A stretch of DNA of 64,000 nt, from the NCBI RefSeq assembly GCF_000785435.2, contig NZ_JTDB02000011.1:91046-155045 (forward strand), in the 5' to 3' direction. The translations under genes were made by a program, and so were the position numbers. The notes under the pieces were generated by a model. That model was given only the letters and a program-made list of their open reading frames with translations. It did not search any database and had not been told where the DNA came from. Numbering within the stretch: the stretch's first letter is position 1; the number at the start of each line of letters is the position of its first letter. This DNA comes from Paraburkholderia sacchari (GTDB lineage Bacteria > Pseudomonadota > Gammaproteobacteria > Burkholderiales > Burkholderiaceae). Positions 1 through 9,797 of this stretch are shown piece after piece.

Positions 1-324
1 GGCAACCAGCAGAAGGTGCTGCTCTCACGGCTGCTGGAAACCAAACCGCGCGTGCTGATACTCGACGAACCGACGCGCGGCGTGGACATCGGCGCGAAGT
101 CAGAGATTTACCGCATCATCAACGACCTCGCCAAGACCGGCGTGGGCATCATCGTGATTTCGAGCGAACTGCCCGAGATCATCGGCGTGGCCGACCGCGT
201 GCTCGTCATGCGCGAAGGCGTATTCGCCGGAGAGCTGGGCGGCTACACCGGCCAGCCCATCACCCAGGAAGCCATCATCGAACTCGCCACCGGCTCGCAG
301 GGCGCGCTGGGCGAGGCCGCCTGA
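1..324 (+). CDS. Sugar ABC transporter ATP-binding protein, C-terminal end (partial)
   Basis: The gene begins before the window; the last 107 codons are visible. This is the end of the second nucleotide-binding domain of a RbsA/MglA-type duplicated ABC ATPase. The frame opens inside the ABC signature (GNQQK), followed by Walker [13 protein letters not shown] and the downstream switch region [11 protein letters not shown]. The protein would power sugar uptake from the cytoplasmic face of the permease encoded 42 bp downstream. Order ATPase, permease, binding protein on one strand is typical of ribose/xylose/galactose-type importers. The exact sugar cannot be read from the sequence. Confidence 0.9.
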   Translation, partial: GNQQKVLLSRLLETKPRVLILDEPTRGVDIGAKSEIYRIINDLAKTGVGIIVISSELPEIIGVADRVLVMREGVFAGELGGYTGQPITQEAIIELATGSQGALGEAA

Positions 325-366
325 TTCCGACGCACAAGTCGAAGAGATATTGAGGAGCACGACATC

Positions 367-1395
367 ATGAAGAGCATTCTTCCCCGCCACGGCGCTGCAG
401 CGCAGCCTGCGCAGGCCACCTCCGGCAGCACGGCGCTCGACGGCCATCGCGCCCGCATGAAATCCTTCATGCGCACGGCCGGCATGCTGCCCGTGCTCGT
501 GCTGCTATGCATTGGCTTCGGATTCCTGACCGATGGCTTTGCCACGTTCCAGAACCTCTCGATCGTCACGCAGCAGGCGTCGATCAACATCGTGCTCGCC
601 GCGGGCATGACCTTCGTGATTCTCACGGGCGGCATCGACCTCTCGGTGGGCTCGATCCTCGCCGCATCGGCGGTCGCGGCCATGCTCTGCTCCACCGTCC
701 CGGGCTGGGGCTGGCTGGGCATTCCCGCCGCGCTGGGCGTAGGTCTTGGCTTTGGCATCGTCAACGGCGCGCTGATCTCGCTGCTGCGCCTGCCGCCCTT
801 CATCGTCACGCTCGGCTCGCTTACGGCGGTGCGCGGCATCGCGCGCCTCATGGGTCACGACACCACGATCTTCAATCCGCAACTCTCGTTCGCCTTCATC
901 GGCAACGGCACGGTGTTCGGCGTGCCCTGGCTCGTGATCATCGCGCTCGTGGTGGTGGCCGTTTCGTGGTTCGTGCTGCGCCGCACGGTGCTCGGCCTGC
1001 ATATCTATTCGGTGGGCGGCAACCCCGAAGCCGCGCGTCTCTCGGGCATCAAGGTCTGGGGCATCGAGATGTTCGTCTATGCGGTCTCGGGCCTGCTCGC
1101 CGGTTTGGGCGCGGTGATGTCGGCCGCGCGCCTCTACGCCGCGAACGGCCTGCAACTCGGCCAGTCGTACGAACTCGACGCCATCGCGGCGGTGATCCTG
1201 GGCGGCACGAGCTTCGTGGGCGGCGTGGGCTCGATCGTCGGCACGCTGATTGGCGCGCTCATTATCGCGGTGCTCTCGAACGGCCTCGTGCTGCTGGGCG
1301 TCTCGGACATCTGGCAATACATCATCAAGGGCCTCGTGATCGTGGGCGCCGTGGCGCTCGACCGTTATCGCCAGCGCGGCTCGGCGCGTACCTGA
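367..1395 (+). CDS. Sugar ABC transporter permease, RbsC family
   Basis: This 342-aa inner-membrane permease of the RbsC/BPD_transp_2 family forms the sugar channel of the importer. An N-terminal cytoplasmic stretch of about 35 residues precedes many hydrophobic segments. The family-typical motif GGIDLSVGSILA lies near residue 87, and a coupling-loop region with GGNPEAARLSGIKV lies near residue 217. The ATG is preceded by GAGGAG at good spacing. It sits between the ATPase and the binding-protein gene. Full length for the family. Substrate is unknown; family membership is clear. Confidence 0.93.
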   Translation: MKSILPRHGAAAQPAQATSGSTALDGHRARMKSFMRTAGMLPVLVLLCIGFGFLTDGFATFQNLSIVTQQASINIVLAAGMTFVILTGGIDLSVGSILAASAVAAMLCSTVPGWGWLGIPAALGVGLGFGIVNGALISLLRLPPFIVTLGSLTAVRGIARLMGHDTTIFNPQLSFAFIGNGTVFGVPWLVIIALVVVAVSWFVLRRTVLGLHIYSVGGNPEAARLSGIKVWGIEMFVYAVSGLLAGLGAVMSAARLYAANGLQLGQSYELDAIAAVILGGTSFVGGVGSIVGTLIGALIIAVLSNGLVLLGVSDIWQYIIKGLVIVGAVALDRYRQRGSART

Positions 1396-1440
1396 AACGC
1401 CTTGCCGGCTTCATAAGCGGCTTCAAATCGGCTTAAAAAA

Positions 1441-1469
1441 GCGGGCGCAGGCGGTCCTCCTGCACCCGC
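1441..1469 (+). other. Intercistronic stem-loop between permease and binding-protein genes
   Basis: The 11-base arms GCGGGCGCAGG (1441-1451) and CCTGCACCCGC (1459-1469) can pair with one mismatch. On the + strand no T-run follows. A run of six A precedes the stem, so the minus strand reads as an intrinsic-terminator-like hairpin plus T-run. In importer operons such hairpins often protect the downstream binding-protein mRNA; that role is inferred. Confidence 0.5.
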
Positions 1470-1512
1470 ACTGCATGGCACACACCAACCGGACCCCTCT
1501 GGAGACAACGTT

Positions 1513-2466
1513 ATGTTCAAGAAAAAGGCTGCTTTCGCGGTTCGCGCCACTGCCGCACTGGCGCTCGGTTTCGCGCTGCAAGGCGCGCATGCCGCCGACA
1601 AGCAACTGAAGTCGATCGGCATCACCGTGGGCTCGCTTGGCAATCCTTACTTTGTGACCATTGTGAAGGGTGCCGAAGCGAAGGCGAAACAGCTCAATCC
1701 GAACGCGAAAGTCACAGCCGTCTCGGCCGACTATGACCTGAACAAGCAGTTCACGCAGATCGACAACTTCATCTCGGCGCACGTCGACATGATCCTGATA
1801 AACGCCTCCGATCCGAAAGCAATCGAACCGGCTGTGAAAAAGGCGCGCGCCGCGGGCATCGTGGTGGTGGCCGTGGATGTGGCCGCAGCAGGCGCCGACG
1901 CCACCGTGCAAACCGACAACGTGAAGGCCGGCCAGATCTCGTGTGAATACCTGGCGAAAAAGATCAACGGCAAGGGCAACGTGATCATCGAAAACGGCCC
2001 GCAGGTCTCGGCCGTGATTGACCGCGTGAACGGCTGCAAGCAGGTGCTCGCGAAGTCGCCGGGCATCAAGATTCTCTCCGACGACCAGGATGGCAAGGGC
2101 TCGCGCGAAGGCGGCATGAACACGATGCAGGGCTATCTCACGCGCTTCCCGCAAGTGGCCGGCGTGTTCACCATCAATGACCCGCAGGCCGTGGGCAGCG
2201 ACCTGGCCGCGAAGCAGTTGAACCGCACCGGCATCGTGATTACCTCGGTGGATGGCGCGCCCGATATCGAAACGGCGCTCAAGACCGACACGATGGTACA
2301 GGCTTCCGCCAGCCAGGATCCGTGGAAGATGGCGCAAACGGCGGTGCAGGTGGGCTACGACATCATGAACGGCAAGAAGCCCGCGAATCCGATGATTCAG
2401 ATGACGCCGCAGCTCATCACGCGCGACAACATCAGCAGCTACAAGGGCTGGTCGTCGCAGCACTGA
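1513..2466 (+). CDS. Sugar ABC transporter substrate-binding protein, RbsB-like
   Basis: This 317-aa periplasmic binding protein of the Peripla_BP_4 (ribose/galactose) fold would deliver sugar to the permease. It starts with a classic signal peptide: Lys-rich start, hydrophobic core, likely cleavage after GAHA near residue 27. The mature start KSIGITVGSLGNPYFVTIV is typical of RbsB-type proteins. A later motif, DPQAVGSDLAAKQLN, also matches the family's second lobe. GGAG lies 8 bases before the ATG. It is the last gene of the importer before a strong hairpin. Substrate is not determined. Confidence 0.93.
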   Translation: MFKKKAAFAVRATAALALGFALQGAHAADKQLKSIGITVGSLGNPYFVTIVKGAEAKAKQLNPNAKVTAVSADYDLNKQFTQIDNFISAHVDMILINASDPKAIEPAVKKARAAGIVVVAVDVAAAGADATVQTDNVKAGQISCEYLAKKINGKGNVIIENGPQVSAVIDRVNGCKQVLAKSPGIKILSDDQDGKGSREGGMNTMQGYLTRFPQVAGVFTINDPQAVGSDLAAKQLNRTGIVITSVDGAPDIETALKTDTMVQASASQDPWKMAQTAVQVGYDIMNGKKPANPMIQMTPQLITRDNISSYKGWSSQH

Positions 2467-2475
2467 GCAAATTCA

Positions 2476-2514
2476 ACCGGCGTTGCCCCTGCAAGGATCA
2501 AGGGGCAACCCGGT
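2476..2514 (+). terminator. Candidate terminator hairpin after the importer operon
   Basis: ACCGG-c-GTTGCCCCT (2476-2490) pairs with AGGGGCAAC-c-CGGT (2501-2514), a stem of about 13 bp with a 10-base loop, starting 10 bases after the binding-protein stop codon. There is no immediate T-run; a run of seven T appears further on, around 2538-2545. It probably ends or stabilises the importer transcript and separates it from the glycolytic cluster. Confidence 0.55.
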
Positions 2515-2613
2515 ACTGCCATCAATAGTACTACCTATTTTTTTCAGGACCTGCTTCTTCCCCGCTATTTGCACAGCATCTTAATGAATGTCCCCACAGA
2601 CCCTGGAGCTCTC

Positions 2614-4248
2614 ATGACGACCGGACACCACGCGCTCGCCCGGAATTTCCCCACAGTCGACGAAATTCCGCCGGAACACCGGCTTACCGCTCCCGTTCAT
2701 CAGCGCGGTTTCCTGACTGGCGGCCAGATCCGGGTATGGGACGGCCCCTGTAAAACCGTGCTGTCGCCCGTCTGCACACGCGACGCGGCAACCGGCGACG
2801 TGAGCCAGGTGGAGATCGGCAGTTATCCGCTGATGGGCGAAGCGCAGAGCGATGCCGCGCTGGATGCCGCGGTCGCCGCTTACGACAACGGCCGGGGCCA
2901 ATGGCCGACGATGACGGTTGCTGGCCGCATCGCCTGCATGCAGGCGTTCGTGAAAGGCATGGTCGAGCGCCGCCAGTCGATCGTCACCCTGCTCATGTGG
3001 GAAATCGGCAAGAGCCTCGCCGACTCGCGCAAGGAATTCGATCGCACCATCGAGTACATCCAGGCCACGATCGAGGCGCTCAAGGACGTGGAAAACGACC
3101 ATTCGCGATTCATGGTCGTCGAGGGAACCATTGGCCAGGTCCGCCGCACGCCGCTCGGCGTGGTGCTGTGCATGGGACCGTATAACTACCCGCTCAACGA
3201 GACGTTCTGCACCCTGATCCCGGCCTTGCTCATGGGCAACACGGTGGTCCTCAAGCCGCCGCAATACGGCACCCTGCTGTTCGAGCCGCTGCTCGAAGTC
3301 TTTCGCGACGCGTTTCCGCCCGGCGTGGTCAACACCATCTATGCACCGGGTCAGCTGGTGGTGCCACGCATGCTGGCCTCAGGCAAGATCAACGTGCTGG
3401 CATTGATTGGCTCAAGCCGCGTTGCGGACCATTTGAAAAAGCAGCACCCGAAGTCGCACCGCCTGCGCGCGGTGTTGGGGCTCGATGCGAAAAACGCGGC
3501 CATCGTGCTGCGCGACGCCGACCTCGATCTCGCCGTCAAGGAATGTCTGCTCGGCGCGCTGTCGTTCAACGGACAGCGCTGCACGGCCCTCAAAATGCTG
3601 ATCGTGCATAGCAGCGTCGTCGATGCGTTTCTCGAGCGCTTCACCGCTGAACTGGCGCGGCTCAAGATGGGCATGCCCTGGGAAGCCGGCGTGCAGATCA
3701 CGCCCTTGCCCGGACCGCATCGCACCGCCTACATGACAGAGGCGATCGAAGACGCCGTGGCAAAGGGTGCGCGTGTCGTCAACGAGGGCGGCGGTGATTT
3801 CTGCAGCACGCTCTTCAATCCGGCTGTCGTCTACCCCGTGCGGGAGGGTATGAAGCTGTACCGGGAGGAGCAGTTCGGTCCAGTCGTCCCCGTGATGAGC
3901 TTCGACTCCGTGGAGGAGGCGCTCGACTACGTGATTACTTCCGATCACGGCCAGCAGGTGAGCATTTTCGGGACCGACACCGCCCAGATCGGTGCGCTGG
4001 TGGATCCGCTCGTCAATCAGGTTTGCCGCGTGAATATCAACTGCCAGTGCCAGCGCGGGCCGGACGTGTTCCCCTTCGCCGGGCGCAAGGATTCGGCGGA
4101 AGGCACGCTCTCGGTCAGCGACGCGCTGCGCGCGTTCTCGATCCGTTCGATGATCGCGGCCAAACTGACCGAGTCGAACAAGGCACTGCTCAACACCATT
4201 GTTCGCGAGCATCAATCGAAGTTCATCAACACCGACTTCATCTTTTAA
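2614..4248 (+). CDS. gapN: NADP-dependent glyceraldehyde-3-phosphate dehydrogenase (GapN-like aldehyde dehydrogenase)
   Basis: This 544-aa member of the aldehyde dehydrogenase superfamily most resembles non-phosphorylating GapN enzymes, which oxidise glyceraldehyde-3-phosphate to 3-phosphoglycerate with NADP. Visible motifs are the cofactor-fold stretch PYNYPLNETFCTLIPALL near residue 190 and the catalytic cysteine in FNGQRCTALK near residue 315. The start at 2614 is chosen because GGAG lies 5 bases upstream; an in-frame ATG at 2569 has no such site. At the position of the usual ELGGK general-base motif the protein reads GLDAK. Pyruvate kinase follows after 11 bp. An aldehyde dehydrogenase of other specificity is possible. 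Confidence 0.82.
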   Translation: MTTGHHALARNFPTVDEIPPEHRLTAPVHQRGFLTGGQIRVWDGPCKTVLSPVCTRDAATGDVSQVEIGSYPLMGEAQSDAALDAAVAAYDNGRGQWPTMTVAGRIACMQAFVKGMVERRQSIVTLLMWEIGKSLADSRKEFDRTIEYIQATIEALKDVENDHSRFMVVEGTIGQVRRTPLGVVLCMGPYNYPLNETFCTLIPALLMGNTVVLKPPQYGTLLFEPLLEVFRDAFPPGVVNTIYAPGQLVVPRMLASGKINVLALIGSSRVADHLKKQHPKSHRLRAVLGLDAKNAAIVLRDADLDLAVKECLLGALSFNGQRCTALKMLIVHSSVVDAFLERFTAELARLKMGMPWEAGVQITPLPGPHRTAYMTEAIEDAVAKGARVVNEGGGDFCSTLFNPAVVYPVREGMKLYREEQFGPVVPVMSFDSVEEALDYVITSDHGQQVSIFGTDTAQIGALVDPLVNQVCRVNINCQCQRGPDVFPFAGRKDSAEGTLSVSDALRAFSIRSMIAAKLTESNKALLNTIVREHQSKFINTDFIF

Positions 4249-4259
4249 GCGGAGCGAGC

Positions 4260-5702
4260 ATGATGCGTCGAAAACGTAATGCCAAGATCGTCGCCACGCT
4301 GGGACCGTCGAGTTCCGACCTGAGCACGGTGCGCGCCCTGTTCGATGCCGGCGCCGATGTGTTCCGGCTCAACTTCAGCCACGGCACGCACGCGCAGCAC
4401 CAGGAGCGGCTCGAAATCATCCGCCGTGTCGAGCGCGATACGGGGCGGCCCGTCGCCGTGCTGCTCGATCTTCAGGGCCCGAAGCTCCGTATCGGCACGC
4501 TCGCCAATGGTCCGGTCACGCTCGAGGCCGGCGCGGCGTTTCGCGTCGACCTGGACCCTGCCCCGGGCGACGCCACGCGCGCGCCGCTGCTGCACCCGGA
4601 AATCTTCGCGGCGCTCGAGACCGGCACGGAATTGCTGGTCGACGACGGCAAGGTGCGTTTGAAGGTCCTGAGCTTCGGACCGGACTTCGCCGACACGCAA
4701 GTCATCACCGGCGGCACGATATCGGATCGCAAGGGCGTGAACGTACCTTCAGTGCTGCTGCCCATTCCGGCTATGACACCCAAAGATCGCGCCGACCTCG
4801 AGTTCGGTCTGACACTTGGCATCGATTGGGTCGCGCTGTCGTTTGTGCAAAGGCCCGAGGACGTGCAGGAGGTGAAGGCGATCGTTCAGGGGCGCGCCTT
4901 CGTGCTGGCCAAACTGGAGAAACCGGCGGCAATCGACTCGCTCGACGCGATTGTCGATACGGCAGACGCGATCATGGTCGCGCGTGGTGACCTAGGGGTC
5001 GAACTGCCCGCTGAACAAGTGCCGAGAATCCAGAAACAGATCGTCAGGGCCTGCCGCGCCGCCGGCAAGCCGGTCGTCGTCGCCACGCAGATGCTCGAAT
5101 CGATGATCGGCGCGCCGGTCCCGACTCGCGCTGAAGCCTCGGACGTGGCGAACGCGGTGTACGACGGCGCGGACGCGGTGATGCTGTCGGCCGAGTCCGC
5201 GTCCGGCAAATACCCGCGCGAGGCGGTGGCGATGATGGACCGCATCATCGCCGAGGTGGAGTCCGATCCGGACTACCGCAGCGCGATCGACGCATCCCAC
5301 ACCGCGCCGCAGGCCGCTGTCGCCGATGCGATCTGCCTCGCCCTGCGGCAGACCGCAAACCTGCTACCGGTGGCGGCCATCGCCACCTACACGCGATCGG
5401 GCTATACCAGCCTGCGCGCAGCACGGGAGCGGCCCGTGGTGCCGGTGCTGAGCCTGACTCCGGAGCTCGCCACCGCACGCCGCATGGCGCTCGTCTGGGG
5501 CGTGCATCCCGTGCATGCCAACGAGAGCGTCCGCGACGTGCCTGACATGGTGGACAAAGCCTGCGCGATCGCTCGGCGCGAAGCCTTCGCGCAGGCGGGC
5601 GATTTCGTCGTCATCGCCTCCGGCATGCCTTTTGGCGTGGTCGGCACGACCAACTTTCTTCACGTTGCCAAGGTAATAAATGTCCAAACCGACCGTGCCT
5701 GA
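4260..5702 (+). CDS. pyk: Pyruvate kinase
   Basis: This 480-aa cytoplasmic enzyme converts phosphoenolpyruvate and ADP to pyruvate and ATP. It shows the N-terminal [11 protein letters not shown], the RLNFSHG substrate loop near residue 37, [11 protein letters not shown] near 70, and the metal/catalytic signature [13 protein letters not shown] near 238. The C-terminal allosteric domain is complete. ATG 4260 follows GGAG at 5 bases; the open frame upstream lies inside gapN. The end overlaps the pgi start by 23 bp, suggesting translational coupling within one operon. Confidence 0.96.
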   Translation: MMRRKRNAKIVATLGPSSSDLSTVRALFDAGADVFRLNFSHGTHAQHQERLEIIRRVERDTGRPVAVLLDLQGPKLRIGTLANGPVTLEAGAAFRVDLDPAPGDATRAPLLHPEIFAALETGTELLVDDGKVRLKVLSFGPDFADTQVITGGTISDRKGVNVPSVLLPIPAMTPKDRADLEFGLTLGIDWVALSFVQRPEDVQEVKAIVQGRAFVLAKLEKPAAIDSLDAIVDTADAIMVARGDLGVELPAEQVPRIQKQIVRACRAAGKPVVVATQMLESMIGAPVPTRAEASDVANAVYDGADAVMLSAESASGKYPREAVAMMDRIIAEVESDPDYRSAIDASHTAPQAAVADAICLALRQTANLLPVAAIATYTRSGYTSLRAARERPVVPVLSLTPELATARRMALVWGVHPVHANESVRDVPDMVDKACAIARREAFAQAGDFVVIASGMPFGVVGTTNFLHVAKVINVQTDRA

Positions 5703-7317
5703 ACTGACCCAGTCACCCGCCTGGCGCGCGCTCGCCGCGCATCGCACCCGCGTCGCTCACGGTTCGATCAGCGAGCTGTTCGCCGACGATCCAGATCGCG
5801 TTGCCCATTTCTCGCTGGAAGCCGCCGGCCTTTACGTCGATTACTCGAAGAATCTGGTCACCGCCGAAACGCTCGAGCTGCTTTGCGCGCTCGCGCGCGA
5901 CATGGGTGTGGAAGAACGGCGGCGCGCCATGTTCGCGGGCGAGCGGATCAACACCACCGAAAACCGGCCGGTCCTGCACGTTGCGCTACGCGAACGCAGC
6001 GCCATGCCGATTCCGGTGGACGGCAAGGACGTGGTTCCCGAAGTATCGGCAGTGCTGGAAAAAATGCGCCGCTTTACGGATGCCGTGCGCGAGGGCACGT
6101 GGCGCGGCTACACCGGCCGTGCGATAACCGATGTGGTGAACATCGGCATTGGCGGCTCGGATCTCGGGCCACGCATGGTCTGCGAAGCACTGAAACCGTA
6201 CGCGCACGAAGCGTTGACGATGCACTTCGTGTCCAACGTAGACGGCGCCGATATCGCCGAGGTGCTGCGCAGCGTCGATCCGGAAACGACGCTCTTCGTC
6301 GTGGCGTCGAAAACCTTTACCACCCGCGAGACGCTCGTCAATGCCCAAACCGCACGCGCGTGGCTGCTGGCGAGCGGCGCGCCCGAAACGGCCGTCGCGA
6401 AGCACTTCGTGGCCGTTTCCACGCATGCCGAAGCCGTTGCCGCGTTCGGCATCGATACGGACAACATGTTCGAGTTCTGGGACTGGGTGGGCGGCCGATA
6501 TTCGCTCTGGTCCGCGATCGGGCTGCCCATCGCGCTCGCGATCGGCATGGACGGCTTCGAGGCGATGCTCGGCGGCGCTCATGCGATGGACAGGCACTTC
6601 TTCGAGGCGCCGCTCGCGCACAACCTGCCGGTGCTGCTCGCATTGATCGGCATCTGGCACATCAACTTCTTTGGCGCGACGAGCCACTTGATCGCACCGT
6701 ACGACCGCTATCTGCACCGACTGCCTGCGTATTTGCAGCAGCTCGACATGGAGAGCAACGGCAAGTCCGTCACGCTTGAAGGCGAACGTGTCGACTATGC
6801 GACCGGGCCCGTCATCTGGGGCGAGCCCGGCACCAACGGCCAGCATGCGTTCTTCCAGTTGCTGCACCAGGGGACCGCATTGATCCCGGCGGACTTCATC
6901 GTCTGCATGCAGCCACATCATGCGCTCGACGCCCATCACGAGATTCTGCTCGCCAATTGCTTCGCGCAATCCGAAGCGCTGATGAATGGCTCGCCGGCCG
7001 CAAACGAGCCGCATCGCAATTTCGACGGCAATCGCCCGACCAATACGATTTGCCTGGACAAGCTCGACCCGGCCTCCCTCGGCGCATTGCTCGCGCTGTA
7101 CGAGCACAAGGTGTTCGTGCAAGGGACGATCTGGAACATCAACTCATTCGATCAATGGGGGGTGGAGCTCGGCAAGCGGCTCGCCGTGACGATCGAGGGC
7201 GAAGTCGCGCAACCGGGCAGCGAACTCGCTCATGACGGCTCTACCAACGGTCTGATCGGCCGCTTCAGGGAGCGACGCAAACAACCGGCGGCATCGGCAA
7301 ATCATCGGGTCAACTGA
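5680..7317 (+). CDS. pgi: Glucose-6-phosphate isomerase
   Basis: This 545-aa cytoplasmic isomerase interconverts glucose-6-phosphate and fructose-6-phosphate. The phosphosugar-binding motif [12 protein letters not shown] lies near residue 155. PGI signature 1, [16 protein letters not shown], is near 267, and signature 2, [14 protein letters not shown], is near 486. Length matches the family. Translation begins inside the last codons of pyk, with AAGG 6 bases before the ATG. The kinase and zwf that follow act on its product and substrate. Confidence 0.97.
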   Translation: MSKPTVPELTQSPAWRALAAHRTRVAHGSISELFADDPDRVAHFSLEAAGLYVDYSKNLVTAETLELLCALARDMGVEERRRAMFAGERINTTENRPVLHVALRERSAMPIPVDGKDVVPEVSAVLEKMRRFTDAVREGTWRGYTGRAITDVVNIGIGGSDLGPRMVCEALKPYAHEALTMHFVSNVDGADIAEVLRSVDPETTLFVVASKTFTTRETLVNAQTARAWLLASGAPETAVAKHFVAVSTHAEAVAAFGIDTDNMFEFWDWVGGRYSLWSAIGLPIALAIGMDGFEAMLGGAHAMDRHFFEAPLAHNLPVLLALIGIWHINFFGATSHLIAPYDRYLHRLPAYLQQLDMESNGKSVTLEGERVDYATGPVIWGEPGTNGQHAFFQLLHQGTALIPADFIVCMQPHHALDAHHEILLANCFAQSEALMNGSPAANEPHRNFDGNRPTNTICLDKLDPASLGALLALYEHKVFVQGTIWNINSFDQWGVELGKRLAVTIEGEVAQPGSELAHDGSTNGLIGRFRERRKQPAASANHRVN

Positions 7318-7327
7318 GTTCATTCGA

Positions 7328-8266
7328 ATGACGACGAATCTCCCCAAACTGGTCGTGTTCGGCGAAGCACTGACCGACTTTATCCGCGAAGACAACCAGC
7401 GCTGGCGCAGCGCGCCCGGCGGATCGTGCTGGAACGTCGCCCGCGTGGGCGCGCGCCTGGGCGTATCCACCGGTTTCGCCGGCACCGTCAGCCGCGACAC
7501 CTTCGGCGACGAGCTGATGCAGAAAAGCCGGGAGGCGGGGCTCGACATGCGCTTCACCCGCCAGGTCGACCACGCGCCGTTGCTCGCCATGGTGGTCTCG
7601 AAGCACCCGCCGCAGTATTTCTTTATCGGCGAAAACAGCGCCGACCTCGCCTTCGACGCCCAGGCCTTGCCTGCTGGCTGGCTGGACGCGGCGCAGATCG
7701 TTCACTTCGGCTCGCTCAGCCTGGTCCGGCAGCCGCTGGCCGCGCACCTTCTGGAGATGGCAGAGGCCGCCCATGCGGCCGGCAAGCGGATCTCGTTTGA
7801 TCCGAACTACCGCGATTTGATGGCCGGCCCCGCCTACCGGAGCACGCTGCGCCGCATGGCCGGGCTGGCCAGCTATATCAAGGTCTCCGACGAGGATCTG
7901 CAGGGCCTGCTTCCGGAGCTGGACGAGGCCAGCGCACTCGCGCAACTGCGCGAGTGGGCTCCCACAGCGTCAATCCTCCTGACGCGCGGCGCCGAGGGGA
8001 TGCAACTGTTCACGGCGCAGGAGGCGCTGTTTCAGCCGGCGTTCGCGACACAGGTGGTCGACACCGTCGGCTGCGGCGACGCCTGCTTTGGCGGATGGCT
8101 CGCAAGTCTGCTCATGCGGCCCGATGCACCGCTGGCCGCTCATCTGGCGTTTTCCGCCGCATGCGCCGCGGTAACGTGCGCGCGGGAAGGCGCCTATGCC
8201 CCGCAGCTGGACGACGTGGCTGCGCTGGCCGAATCCGCGAGTCCTTGTCTCGATCTCCAACTCTGA
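7328..8266 (+). CDS. PfkB-family sugar kinase (fructokinase-like)
   Basis: This 312-aa ribokinase/PfkB-family carbohydrate kinase phosphorylates a sugar with ATP in the cytoplasm. The N-terminal VVFGEALTDFI and the APGGSCWNVARVGARLG sugar-binding loop are visible. The C-terminal signature DTVGCGDACFGGWL, near residue 244, contains the catalytic Asp. It starts 10 bp after pgi and ends 14 bp before zwf. Context next to pgi and zwf favours fructokinase or a related hexose kinase. Ribokinase or ketogluconate kinase activity cannot be excluded. Confidence 0.88.
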   Translation: MTTNLPKLVVFGEALTDFIREDNQRWRSAPGGSCWNVARVGARLGVSTGFAGTVSRDTFGDELMQKSREAGLDMRFTRQVDHAPLLAMVVSKHPPQYFFIGENSADLAFDAQALPAGWLDAAQIVHFGSLSLVRQPLAAHLLEMAEAAHAAGKRISFDPNYRDLMAGPAYRSTLRRMAGLASYIKVSDEDLQGLLPELDEASALAQLREWAPTASILLTRGAEGMQLFTAQEALFQPAFATQVVDTVGCGDACFGGWLASLLMRPDAPLAAHLAFSAACAAVTCAREGAYAPQLDDVAALAESASPCLDLQL

Positions 8267-8280
8267 ACGCCTTGAACGCC

Positions 8281-9762
8281 ATGACGAAACGAACTACCCG
8301 CGGGCCTGACCAACCACCCTTCGCCTTCGTCCTGTTCGGCGGAACCGGCGATCTGGCGATGCGCAAGATCTTGCCTGCCCTCTTCGCGGCGCACCGCGAC
8401 GGCCTGCTCGCGCCCGATGGCCAGATCGTCGCCGTTGCGCAGACCGCCCTGGATACGGGCGGCTATCTGCGATGGGTACGCGAGCACGTGAAGCCCCACA
8501 TTGCGGGCGCTCCGATCGAAGATTCAGTATGGCGAAGTTTTCTCGAACGCATCGTCTACGTCATGCTCGACGCGAGTCAGCCGCAAACGTACGCCGCGCT
8601 GCGCGATACGCCAGCTACGACAAGCGGCCGGCGCATTTTCTATCTGGCAACGGGGCCTGCCCTGTTCGTGCCGATCTGCCGCGCGCTGGCGTCGGCGGGG
8701 CTCACCGAAGGCTCGCGCATCGTGCTGGAAAAGCCGCTCGGATACGATCTGGAATCGTCCAATGCGATCAACGATGCAGTGGGCGAGATCTTCGACGAAG
8801 ACCAGATCTATCGGATCGACCACTACCTCGGCAAGGAAGCGGTCCAGAATCTGCTCGCGCTTCGGTTTGGCAATTCGTTGTTCGAACCATTATGGCGCCG
8901 CGAATGGGTCGAGAGCATTCAAATCACCGTAGCCGAGGAACTGGGCGTCGAAAGCCGCGGCCAATTCTACGATCAGACAGGCGCGATGCGCGACATGGTG
9001 CAGAACCACCTGCTGCAACTGCTTTCCATCATCGCGATGGAGCCGCCACGGTCCATGGACGCCGACGCGGTGCGCGACGAGAAACTGCGCGTGCTGCGCG
9101 CGCTCAAACCGGTGCTCGGCGACGACATCCGGCAGAACGTGGTCCGCGGCCAATATCACGCGGGCGCCATCAAGAACACGTCGGTCTGCGCCTATCACGC
9201 GGAAACGGGTGTCAGGCAAGGCAGTTCGACCGAGACTTTCGTTGCGTTGAAAGCGGAGGTGGAAAACTGGCGCTGGGCAGGCGTGCCATTCTTCCTGCGC
9301 ACTGGCAAACGGCTCGCGGGCCGCATCGCTGAAATTGTCGTCAACTTCCGGCCGGTGCCGCACTCGGCGCTGGGCCCGACGGCCTTGCGTCCGGGTTCGA
9401 ACCGGCTGACCATTCGCTTGCAGCCTAACGAATCGATTCGCCTGAGCGCCCTCGCCAAGCAGCCGGGCATGGGCATGACGCTGCAAGGCGTGCACCTGGA
9501 TCTCGCCTTCGATCAATTCTTCCAGCAGAACCGGATGGAGGCTTATCAGCGCTTGCTGCTCGATGTGATCGGCGGGCGGCTGGCCCTCTTCGTGCGGCGC
9601 GACGAACAGGAGGCGGCATGGCGCTGGGTCGCCCCGATCATCGAAGACTGGGCTACGCAGGCAAGCCTGCCGAAACCCTACGCGGCAGGCACATGGGGAC
9701 CGGCGGCGGCCAGCGCGCTGCTCGCACGCCACAACACCTGCTGGCCGGAAGAAGAAAACTGA
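8281..9762 (+). CDS. zwf: Glucose-6-phosphate 1-dehydrogenase
   Basis: This 493-aa cytoplasmic enzyme oxidises glucose-6-phosphate to 6-phosphogluconolactone, making NADPH. The Rossmann motif LFGGTGDLAMRK lies near residue 18, and the active-site signature RIDHYLGKE, with the catalytic His and Lys, is near 178. The start at 8281 is chosen because the protein there matches the family N-terminus; an open frame upstream lies inside the kinase gene. Neither pgl, edd nor eda is in the cluster, so the lactonase and Entner-Doudoroff steps must be encoded elsewhere. Confidence 0.97.
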   Translation: MTKRTTRGPDQPPFAFVLFGGTGDLAMRKILPALFAAHRDGLLAPDGQIVAVAQTALDTGGYLRWVREHVKPHIAGAPIEDSVWRSFLERIVYVMLDASQPQTYAALRDTPATTSGRRIFYLATGPALFVPICRALASAGLTEGSRIVLEKPLGYDLESSNAINDAVGEIFDEDQIYRIDHYLGKEAVQNLLALRFGNSLFEPLWRREWVESIQITVAEELGVESRGQFYDQTGAMRDMVQNHLLQLLSIIAMEPPRSMDADAVRDEKLRVLRALKPVLGDDIRQNVVRGQYHAGAIKNTSVCAYHAETGVRQGSSTETFVALKAEVENWRWAGVPFFLRTGKRLAGRIAEIVVNFRPVPHSALGPTALRPGSNRLTIRLQPNESIRLSALAKQPGMGMTLQGVHLDLAFDQFFQQNRMEAYQRLLLDVIGGRLALFVRRDEQEAAWRWVAPIIEDWATQASLPKPYAAGTWGPAAASALLARHNTCWPEEEN

Positions 9763-9797
9763 TCAGGCACGACGCTCTCCCCTTTCCTCTTCAGCAC

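Noticed and set aside
1423-2463. 346-codon minus-strand frame opposite the binding-protein gene
   Set aside because: Antisense shadow of a clear periplasmic binding protein with signal peptide; no family-like sequence.
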